The position numbers were made by a program, and so were the translations under genes. The notes under the pieces were generated by a model. The model saw only the letters and a program-made list of their open reading frames with translations. It searched no databases and had not been told where the DNA came from. Shown piece by piece: positions 10,257 to 16,479 of a stretch of DNA of 64,000 bases (positions are counted from its first letter, which is position 1; the number at the start of each line of letters is the position of its first letter). The DNA lies in the NCBI RefSeq assembly GCF_026013525.1, contig NZ_JAPDRA010000005.1:186001-250000 (forward strand). Reading direction: 5' to 3'. Source of the DNA: Sphingomonas canadensis (GTDB lineage: Bacteria > Pseudomonadota > Alphaproteobacteria > Sphingomonadales > Sphingomonadaceae).

Positions 10257-13064
10257 CTATTCGTCAAAATTCTCTTCTTCTGCAAGCGTCAGATTCGCAA
10301 GCCGGACTTCCAGCTCCTGACGCCTCTGCAGCAACGCCACCTGACGGGCAAAAGCCTCGTCGGTGAAATGCTCGGCAACGCTTGCGGTTGCCTCCGCCAG
10401 CGCCGCATCCACGGCCGGTCTTTCGACCATCACCGTGATCGCTTCGTTCAAATCCTCGCGCGCGCGATCCGCGTCGGCCGGTTCGGCCCGGTTGAACGAA
10501 TAGTTGAGCCCATCGGCCCGCAACAGCTCGTCCGCGATCCCGCCGAAGCCGGACCTGCCCAATATGGTGAGGATGTCCGCGCTATCAAGCTGGCGCTGTT
10601 CCACCGCCACGTCGATCACCGCGTCGAACAGCCTGCCCAGCGCGCCGGAGACCGAGCGTAGGCTGCCCAGCACCTCCATGTGCCGTGCGATCTCGGCCGG
10701 ATGGCGGATCAGCCCGGCCAGCACCGCCTTGGCCAGCACGGGATCGATCCCTGCGGTGCCCACGCCCCTGGCCACCGCGCCCACGGGGCGGGGGGGCTCG
10801 CGCCAGCCGCCGCGCGGCCCTCCGCCGGGTCGGCCGCGTTCGCGCGGGCGGAATTCGCGCGGGGCCGGCGCGAAATGATCGTCGAAGCGGCGGCGGAACT
10901 CGGCGAGATATTCCTGCCGCACGGATGGATCCGCGATCGTCTGCGCCAGCGCCGACAGCCGCTTGCGCAGCCCTGCTCGCGCCTCCGGCGTTTCCAGCGG
11001 CTCGGCGGCCAGCTCGTGCGACCAGATGCGGTTGACCAGCGGTTCCGGCTTCGCCAGCAGCGCTTCGAACGCCCCTGCGCCCTTCGCGCGGATCAGGTCG
11101 TCGGGGTCCATGCCGTCGGGGATGGTGACGAACGCCAGGCTGCGGCCAGGCTCCAGCAGCGGCAGCGCGCGATGGGCGGCGCGGATCGCGGCCTTCTGCC
11201 CCGCGGCGTCGCCATCGAAGCACAGCAGCGGCACCTCCGCCATGCGCCACAGCCGCGCGAGCTGATGCTCGGTCAGCGCGGTGCCCAGCGGCGCCACCGC
11301 CTCGCCGAACCCCGCCTGGGCCAGCGCGATCACGTCCATATAGCCTTCGACCGCGATCACCCGCCCGCTCTTGCGCGCCGCCGCCTGCGCACGATCGAGG
11401 TTGTAGAGCGTGCGCCCCTTATCGAAGAGCGGGGTGTCCGGCGAGTTCAGATATTTGGGCTCGCCGTCTCCGATCACGCGCCCGCCGAACGCGATCACCC
11501 GCCCGCGCTGATCGCGGATCGGGATCATCAGCCGCCCGCGAAACCGGTCATAGGGCTCCTTGCCCTCGACGCTGATCAGCAGCCCGGCCTCGACCAGCAT
11601 GGCATCGCCATAGGTCTTGAGCGCGTCCTTCAGCTTACCGCGCGAATCGGGCGCGAAGCCCATGCCGAAGGTGCGTGCCGTCTCCTCCCGGATGCCGCGC
11701 CGATGGAGCAGCGCCCGCGCTTCGCCGCCCTCGATGCCGTAGAGCCGCTCGGTGAACCACTGGGCGGCGTCGGCCATCGCCTCGTGCAGCCCCTTGGCCC
11801 GCTCGGCGCGTTCGGCGGCGTGGCGGTCCTGCTCGGGCATGTCGAGCCCGGCCGCCTGCGCCAGCTCCTTCACCGCATCGATGAACGGCAGCCCGCGCTG
11901 CTCCGTCATCCACCGGATCGCATCGCCATGCGCCCCGCAGCCGAAGCAATTTCCGGTCAGGATATCGTCATCAAGCGCGAAGGCGTGGTCCTCCGGCACT
12001 TGCGCGCAATAGACTTGCTCGATCCGATCGGTGGGCGTGACTCCGCGAACGGTCCAGCGCAGCCGATCGAAAGCCTTTGAATGGGACTCGAAACGCTCGC
12101 GTGCGACCGTCATCAGAAACATCTCGGGCACGAGGCTGGATGCCGCGAAGTGGATCCGGTAAATCTCGGAAATGGCGTCGTCGATTCCGCGGCGCGATTG
12201 AGTCGTTCGGCCATAGGTAACGATGCCGAGCGTGCTCGAAATGTCCCGAACGGCTTGAAGATGCGCCGGATTCGCGCTGTGAAGCATCACAGTGCCGTCC
12301 TTTGCAACATGACCGTCGGCTGCGAGATATCCGGCCAGGAAGCCGAGGAGATAGGCCTCGCTCGATCGGGGATCGGGCAAGCGCTTCATGCCATCGAACG
12401 CCCGCCCGCCATAGATTTGCAGATATGGCTTGCCCGGAGCGCGTTCCTTGAGCGCATGGCGCTGATCCGGGAACCAGCTCGCGAGCGCCATGTTGGCGGG
12501 TCCATGAAGATTAATGGTCCCGTACTTGCCATGGTACATGGTGCCGTCGCCGAAGACCAGGCCATGGCGGACGCCATCGGGATCGATTTCCCAAGCGCTG
12601 CGCCGATCCGGCGTTACGGCTTCCAGCCTGGCGCCGGGCCTGAGGTCCGACGTGAGTACTTCCGTCCTGCGCCCCCGGGTGAACCATCGATGCCGCGATG
12701 TGGCGAGAATCGATTTCCGGACCCCGTTCCGGCTGAGTTCGATCGCCCATAGCCGCTGCGTTCCATAGGCGGAGAAGGGGGCCGCGATCCACCGGCCGCT
12801 GGGACCGAGTATTTCCGCGGTGGAGCCGGACAAGTCGCCGATTTGTGCGCGCCCTTTCCGTGTGAGAACCACCGTCTCGGATGCAAGGCAATGATAGAAG
12901 CCCTTGTCGTCGTTGACGTAGAAGCTGGGGCTCTTCTCGTTATGGAAGGGGCAGCACGCGCGCCACTCCCGCCCCGCGCGCTGGAGCTTCACCGATTTGC
13001 CGATCAAGCCGGACAGATGCGTCCGCGCGCGCAGCTCGTCGAGGAAGGCGGGGGTGAGCGTCAT
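10257..13064 (-). CDS. dnaG: DNA primase DnaG interrupted by an in-frame intein
   Basis: The translated product is 935 residues. Residues 1-58 and 373-935 form a normal 621-residue DnaG, which makes RNA primers at the replication fork. The N-terminal CHC2 zinc finger has ligands C38 and H41 (CCPFHNEKSPSF); the other pair, C373 and C376 (CFGCGAHGD), comes only after a 314-residue insertion. The TOPRIM core shows VEGYMDVIALAQAG and CFDGDAAGQ. The C-terminal DnaB-interacting domain follows a Gly/Arg/Pro-rich linker. The insertion is an intein (annotated separately) placed exactly between Y-H and C-F-G-C. Without protein splicing the zinc finger would be broken, so splicing is presumably required for an essential enzyme. 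The ATG overlaps the stop of an upstream DUF559 gene (ATGA). Confidence 0.96.
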   Translation of the reverse strand: MTLTPAFLDELRARTHLSGLIGKSVKLQRAGREWRACCPFHNEKSPSFYVNDDKGFYHCLASETVVLTRKGRAQIGDLSGSTAEILGPSGRWIAAPFSAYGTQRLWAIELSRNGVRKSILATSRHRWFTRGRRTEVLTSDLRPGARLEAVTPDRRSAWEIDPDGVRHGLVFGDGTMYHGKYGTINLHGPANMALASWFPDQRHALKERAPGKPYLQIYGGRAFDGMKRLPDPRSSEAYLLGFLAGYLAADGHVAKDGTVMLHSANPAHLQAVRDISSTLGIVTYGRTTQSRRGIDDAISEIYRIHFAASSLVPEMFLMTVARERFESHSKAFDRLRWTVRGVTPTDRIEQVYCAQVPEDHAFALDDDILTGNCFGCGAHGDAIRWMTEQRGLPFIDAVKELAQAAGLDMPEQDRHAAERAERAKGLHEAMADAAQWFTERLYGIEGGEARALLHRRGIREETARTFGMGFAPDSRGKLKDALKTYGDAMLVEAGLLISVEGKEPYDRFRGRLMIPIRDQRGRVIAFGGRVIGDGEPKYLNSPDTPLFDKGRTLYNLDRAQAAARKSGRVIAVEGYMDVIALAQAGFGEAVAPLGTALTEHQLARLWRMAEVPLLCFDGDAAGQKAAIRAAHRALPLLEPGRSLAFVTIPDGMDPDDLIRAKGAGAFEALLAKPEPLVNRIWSHELAAEPLETPEARAGLRKRLSALAQTIADPSVRQEYLAEFRRRFDDHFAPAPREFRPRERGRPGGGPRGGWREPPRPVGAVARGVGTAGIDPVLAKAVLAGLIRHPAEIARHMEVLGSLRSVSGALGRLFDAVIDVAVEQRQLDSADILTILGRSGFGGIADELLRADGLNYSFNRAEPADADRAREDLNEAITVMVERPAVDAALAEATASVAEHFTDEAFARQVALLQRRQELEVRLANLTLAEEENFDE
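11949..12890 (-). other. Intein with LAGLIDADG (DOD) endonuclease motifs inside DnaG
   Basis: This in-frame 314-codon element has the residues expected of a self-splicing intein. It begins with Cys1 (CLASETVVLT, block A). A TxxH block B is seen as TSRH at intein residues 64-67. A block F-like stretch (VYCAQVPEDHAFAL) precedes the end LTGN, with Asn314 followed by Cys as the +1 extein residue. The usual penultimate His is Gly. Two endonuclease-type motifs are visible: HGLVFGDGTMY (intein about 109-119) and YLLGFLAGYLAADG (about 180-193), the paired DOD signatures with Asp in each. Base composition and codon use look less GC-rich than the flanking dnaG, which suggests horizontal acquisition. 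Splicing activity is inferred, not shown. Confidence 0.93.
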
Positions 13065-13447
13065 TGCCCGGCGCGCAACTCTGCGCTCCCCTCCCGCTTG
13101 CGGGAGGGGTTGGGGGAGGGGTGTTCAGCGAGCACGCGCTGGCTTTCGGCCACTACACCCTCCAGATTGGCCAGCACCTCATGGTTCCAGAAGCGAATCA
13201 CGCGAAAGCCATTATCCTCCAGATATCGCGTGCGACCGGCGTCTGCCGCGATGCCGTGCTGTCCGCCGTCGACCTCTACGATCAATTTACGCGAGCGCGC
13301 CACGAAATCGCAGATGAACGGCCCGACGACCACCTGCCGGTTGAACCGCGCATCCGCGACCTTCCGGGCGCTCAGCGCTCGCCAAAGGGCGACTTCGGCG
13401 TCGGTCGGGTTGCTTCTGACTTGCCGGGCACGACTCCGCGGTTCCAT
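13061..13447 (-). CDS. DUF559 (Vsr-like endonuclease fold) protein, copy 1
   Basis: A 128-residue protein starting at ATG 13447. The DUF559 core is clear: ALWRALSARK, FNRQVVVGPFICDFVARS, LIVEVDGGQH and GFRVIRFWNHEV. The Asp and Glu of the DF and VEVDG strands match the restriction-like nuclease fold of this family, related to Vsr. The last 20 residues (SPNPSRKREGSAELRAGQ) are read from a copy of a palindromic repeat, and its stop overlaps the dnaG ATG. The gene is enclosed by a perfect 33-bp inverted repeat, 13088-13120 and 13460-13492. Biochemical function is unknown; a second paralogue lies at 16054-16413. Copy 1 sits between yqeY and dnaG. Confidence 0.88.
   Translation of the reverse strand: MEPRSRARQVRSNPTDAEVALWRALSARKVADARFNRQVVVGPFICDFVARSRKLIVEVDGGQHGIAADAGRTRYLEDNGFRVIRFWNHEVLANLEGVVAESQRVLAEHPSPNPSRKREGSAELRAGQ
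13088..13120 (+). repeat. Palindromic REP-like repeat, left end of DUF559 unit 1
   Basis: CCCCTCCCGC (13088-13097) and GCGGGAGGGG (13100-13109) form a perfect 10-bp stem around TT, followed by a G-rich tail to 13120. The whole 33 bases are the exact reverse complement of 13460-13492. It lies inside the 3' coding end of the DUF559 gene, just upstream of dnaG. Confidence 0.9.
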
Positions 13448-13459
13448 CGCGCAATCATT

Positions 13460-13492
13460 CCCTCCCCCAACCCCTCCCGCAAGCGGGAGGGG
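13460..13492 (-). repeat. Palindromic REP-like repeat, right end of DUF559 unit 1
   Basis: The C-rich tail (13460-13470) is followed by CCCCTCCCGC (13471-13480), AA, and GCGGGAGGGG (13483-13492). It is an exact inverted copy of 13088-13120. Its G-rich strand lies just upstream of the DUF559 start and may serve as its ribosome-binding region. Confidence 0.9.
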
Positions 13493-13540
13493 AGTCATTT
13501 AGGCGCCCTCCCGTAGCGGGAGGGGAGTCATTTGGGCGCC
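13482..13540. repeat. Short tandem duplication of the repeat flank
   Basis: AGCGGGAGGGGAGTCATTT occurs at 13482-13500 and again at 13515-13533, each followed by (A/G)GGCGCC, a period of 33 bases. The second unit has its own small hairpin (CTCCCG TAG CGGGAG). It lies between DUF559 copy 1 and yqeY and may also act as a transcription stop for yqeY. Confidence 0.75.
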
Positions 13541-13569
13541 GTCCTGTAATCGGGAGGAGCTAGGGCGCG

Positions 13570-14022
13570 TTACGACAGCGCCGCCTTCACCGCCGCGCTC
13601 GCCTTGCCCATGTCGATCACGCTGCCGTGGCGGGCCTTCAGCTCGGCCATCACGCGGCCCATGTCCTTCAGGCCGGTCGCGCTCAGTTCCGCCTTGATCG
13701 CGTCGATCGCGGCGGCGGTCTCGGCGTCGCTGAGCTGTTGCGGCAGGAAGCGTTCGATCACCGCCACCTCGGCCTCTTCCGCGGCGGCCAGCTCCTCGCG
13801 GTTGCCCTTGCGATACAGCTCGATCGATTCGCGGCGCTGCTTCACCATTTTCTGCAGCACCTCCACCACCAGCGCGTCGTCGCTGTCGGGCGCCTTGCCG
13901 GTACGGGCCTCGATGTCGCGGTTCTTGATAGCGGCCTGGATCAGCCGGATCGCCGCGGTGCCCGCCTTGTCGCCTGCCTTCATGGAGGTCACCAGCGCAG
14001 CCTTGATGTCGTCGCGTATCAT
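13570..14022 (-). CDS. yqeY: YqeY/GatB-domain protein
   Basis: A 150-residue protein beginning MIRDDIKAALVTSMKAGDK, with VEVLQKMVKQRRESIELYRKGNREELAAAE and IERFLPQQLSDAE, the standard YqeY sequence. YqeY resembles the C-terminal tRNA-binding domain of GatB and is thought to help aminoacyl-tRNA amidation or binding; its precise role is unsettled. It is commonly placed beside dnaG and rpoD in alphaproteobacteria. Here a DUF559 unit separates it from dnaG. It is divergent from carA. Confidence 0.93.
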   Translation of the reverse strand: MIRDDIKAALVTSMKAGDKAGTAAIRLIQAAIKNRDIEARTGKAPDSDDALVVEVLQKMVKQRRESIELYRKGNREELAAAEEAEVAVIERFLPQQLSDAETAAAIDAIKAELSATGLKDMGRVMAELKARHGSVIDMGKASAAVKAALS

Positions 14023-14147
14023 GTTGCTCTCGTTGAATCGGAAAGCCTGTTGATAGCGGCGAGAAGCGGTTGACGCGAGGGGGGCAGGGGTCTAGCGGGC
14101 GAGCCTTAGCGACATCGCCGGAACCCAAGTAGGAGCGCCCCCGTACC

Positions 14148-15311
14148 ATGGCCGACGCCAAGCCCGTGACTGTGCCTGAAGGAGCGACGGGCGTTTTGGT
14201 GCTGGCCAGCGGGGACGTGTTGTGGGGCCGCGGCTTCGGCGCCGAGGGCGAGGCGGTGGGCGAGGTGTGCTTCCACACCGCGATGACCGGCTACCAGGAG
14301 ATCATGACCGATCCCAGCTTCGCCGGGCAGATCATCAACTTCACCTTCCCCCATATCGGCAACGTCGGCGCCAATCCCGAGGACCTGGAAGCGGAGGACC
14401 CGCACGCGCTGGGCATGATCGTGCGCCAGGACGTGACGGAGCCCAGCAACTTCCGCTCGGTCGAGCGGCTCGACGCCTGGATGCGCAAGCATGATCGGGT
14501 CGGCCTGTCGGGCATCGACACGCGCGCGCTGACCCGCAAGATCCGGCTGGAGGGCGCCCCCAACGGCGTGATCGCGCATCACGCGGACGGCAGGTTCGAT
14601 ATCCCGTTGCTGCTCGACATGGCCCGCAAATGGCCGGGGCTGGAGGGGATGGACCTGGCGATTACGGTCAGCGTCGAGACGCATTACGGCTGGGAAGGCG
14701 GCGTGTGGCGCCTGGGCTTCGGCTATGGGCCGGAGGGCGCGGAGGACGGCCGCCCGCATGTCGTGGCGATCGATTACGGCGCCAAGCGCAACATCTTCCG
14801 CAATCTGGTGAAGGCCGGCGCGAAGGTGACGGTGCTGCCGGCCACCGCCACCTATGAGCAGGTGATGTCGTTCAATCCGGACGGCATCTTCCTTTCGAAC
14901 GGCCCCGGCGATCCGGCGGCGACCGGCGAATATGCCGTGCCGGTGATCCGGCGGCTGCTGGATACGGGCAAGCCGCTGTTCGGCATCTGCCTGGGCCACC
15001 AGCTCCTCGGCATCGCGGTGGGTGCCAGCACCAGCAAGATGCACCAGGGCCACCGCGGCGCGAACCACCCGGTCAAGCGCCTGTCGGACGGGCTGGTCGA
15101 GATCACCAGCATGAACCACGGCTTCGCGGTGGAAAGCGCGACACTGCCCGCGAACGCGCGCGAGACGCATGTGTCGCTGTTCGACGGCAGCAACTGTGGC
15201 TTCGAGCTGACGGATCGCCCGGCGTTTTCGGTGCAGTACCACCCCGAGGCGAGCCCGGGGCCGCAGGACAGCTTCTATCTGTTCGAGCGGTTCGTGGGGA
15301 TGATGGCGTGA
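14148..15311 (+). CDS. carA: Carbamoyl-phosphate synthase small subunit CarA
   Basis: A 387-residue glutaminase subunit that supplies ammonia to CarB for carbamoyl phosphate in arginine and pyrimidine synthesis. The N-terminal CarA domain includes GEVCFHTAMTGYQEIMTDPS. The class I glutamine amidotransferase domain has its nucleophile in FGICLGHQLLGIA (about residue 280) and the catalytic His/Glu in VQYHPEASPGPQD near the end. The ATG at 14148 has an AGGAGC site upstream. Its stop overlaps the next small gene, and carB follows only after a 1.2-kb insertion, unlike a simple carAB operon. Confidence 0.97.
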   Translation: MADAKPVTVPEGATGVLVLASGDVLWGRGFGAEGEAVGEVCFHTAMTGYQEIMTDPSFAGQIINFTFPHIGNVGANPEDLEAEDPHALGMIVRQDVTEPSNFRSVERLDAWMRKHDRVGLSGIDTRALTRKIRLEGAPNGVIAHHADGRFDIPLLLDMARKWPGLEGMDLAITVSVETHYGWEGGVWRLGFGYGPEGAEDGRPHVVAIDYGAKRNIFRNLVKAGAKVTVLPATATYEQVMSFNPDGIFLSNGPGDPAATGEYAVPVIRRLLDTGKPLFGICLGHQLLGIAVGASTSKMHQGHRGANHPVKRLSDGLVEITSMNHGFAVESATLPANARETHVSLFDGSNCGFELTDRPAFSVQYHPEASPGPQDSFYLFERFVGMMA

Positions 15312-15874
15312 GTATGCAGGCGGAAGCTGATCAACAAAAGATATTGCAGTACTTATACGACCGGTTGGCGAGTGGAGACTCTCGCTATTGCACTATACCG
15401 ACGATTCGAAAGAACACGGATGTTGGAGGATCGAATCAATACGTCCTTACTCTAACCGATGACCTTGAAATCGGTGGGTATATCACCACGCGCCAAGCCT
15501 ATCAGATGTCGGGTGGAAGGCTCTTTCAAATAACTGCGGCAGGGATCGATTTTATCGAATCTGGCAACCGGATCGTCGGCGTACAGAGCGCGGTTTGGAC
15601 CGGAAGGCTTGATATCTCTGAGGCACGGAAGGCAGAGATCAGACATAAGCTCTCCGAAATTCGTAGAATTATTGAGCAATCGAGGCTTTCAAACTCTCAA
15701 CGTGCGAACGCGCTCGCTGTGATCGAGGCAGCAGATATTCTTGTTGAGACACCTGACCCTTTGTGGCCTGAAATCATGAGGCTCTTGAGATCTCCTGTGC
15801 TTGCGAATTTGAATGGCGTTGCATCACTTGTGCTCGCCATCGTCGGAATCATCCTTACGGCAGCGAATATGTGA
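15308..15874 (+). CDS. Hypothetical low-GC protein with C-terminal membrane segment
   Basis: A 188-residue protein starting at GTG 15308, overlapping the carA stop by 4 nt; an ATG at 15314 is an alternative. Residues about 5-85 (KILQYLYDRLASGD, then GGYITTRQAYQMSGGRLFQIT) look like a winged-helix domain. A charged helical stretch follows, then one hydrophobic helix (VASLVLAIVGIILTAANM) at the extreme C terminus. Base composition is much lower in G+C than its neighbours (many ATT, AAT, TCT codons), suggesting recent transfer. The architecture resembles small accessory or defence-associated membrane-tail proteins, but no family was recognised. Confidence 0.72.
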   Translation: MSMQAEADQQKILQYLYDRLASGDSRYCTIPTIRKNTDVGGSNQYVLTLTDDLEIGGYITTRQAYQMSGGRLFQITAAGIDFIESGNRIVGVQSAVWTGRLDISEARKAEIRHKLSEIRRIIEQSRLSNSQRANALAVIEAADILVETPDPLWPEIMRLLRSPVLANLNGVASLVLAIVGIILTAANM

Positions 15875-15922
15875 TGTCTGAGCGTCTCGATATCTCCTCT
15901 GAGGTTGCCATGGCACCTCTCT

Positions 15923-15948
15923 CCCTCGCCCCCTTCAGGGGGAGAGGG
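15923..15948 (+). repeat. Palindromic REP-like repeat, left end of DUF559 unit 2
   Basis: CCCTCGCCCCC TT CAGGGGGAGAGGG forms an imperfect GC-rich hairpin and is an exact reverse complement of 16437-16462. A G-rich tail (GGGAGAGGGGGG at about 15969-15980) lies on the inner side after a short unrelated stretch, as in the partner copy. Confidence 0.85.
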
Positions 15949-16053
15949 AAGAGCCGTGCAGCGGCGAAGGGAGAGGGGGGACAGTGTATTCCCTCGCAAG
16001 CCAATCGTGCGTCCCGCGCATCCAATCCCCTGGATCCGAAGTATGCGCGGACG

Positions 16054-16413
16054 TCAGAGATCGCGCCCCAACGCCATCAGGATCGCACGCGCCAGGCCTT
16101 CCGGATTGGTCATTACCTCGTTGTTGCCGAAGCGGATGACGCGCCAGCCTTCCGCTTCAAGCGCGGCGGTTCGGGTCGCGTCATGCTCCGCCGCGCCCGG
16201 CAGCGCGTGGGTCTCTCCGTCCAGCACTACGATCAGACGTTCGGAGCGGGCGGCGAAGTCGGCGATGTACGGCCCTACCGGCAATTGCCGGACGAACTTG
16301 ATGCCCTGCAATCTGCCGGCGCGCAGGATTTCCCACAGCGCGCGCTCGGGTTCGCTCATCCCGCCGCGCAGTTCCCTGGCCCGCGCCCTCGCTTGAGCGT
16401 TCCGCTTCGCCAC
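16054..16413 (-). CDS. DUF559 (Vsr-like endonuclease fold) protein, copy 2
   Basis: A 119-residue protein read from GTG 16413. It has the same core as copy 1: RALWEILRAGR, FVRQLPVGPYIADFAARS, LIVVLDGETH, and GWRVIRFGNNEVMTNPEG. It differs enough from copy 1 to be a distinct paralogue. It sits antisense to carA and carB in the gap between them, inside its own pair of inverted palindromic repeats (15923-15948 and 16437-16462), whose sequence differs from that of unit 1. Nuclease activity is inferred from fold only. Confidence 0.87.
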   Translation of the reverse strand: MAKRNAQARARARELRGGMSEPERALWEILRAGRLQGIKFVRQLPVGPYIADFAARSERLIVVLDGETHALPGAAEHDATRTAALEAEGWRVIRFGNNEVMTNPEGLARAILMALGRDL

Positions 16414-16436
16414 TCTGTGGCCCCCCTCTCCCCAAC

Positions 16437-16462
16437 CCCTCTCCCCCTGAAGGGGGCGAGGG
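16437..16462 (-). repeat. Palindromic REP-like repeat, right end of DUF559 unit 2
   Basis: CCCTCTCCCCC TG AAGGGGGCGAGGG, the exact inverse of 15923-15948, preceded by a C-rich tail (16421-16433). It ends 17 nt before the carB start codon and so probably lies in the carB leader. Confidence 0.85.
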
Positions 16463-16479
16463 GCATCATGGTCTAGCAA

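Noticed and set aside
13088..13540. Repeated GC hairpins as a CRISPR array
   Set aside because: Copies are inverted, few and separated by a coding gene; there are no regular spacers and no cas genes.
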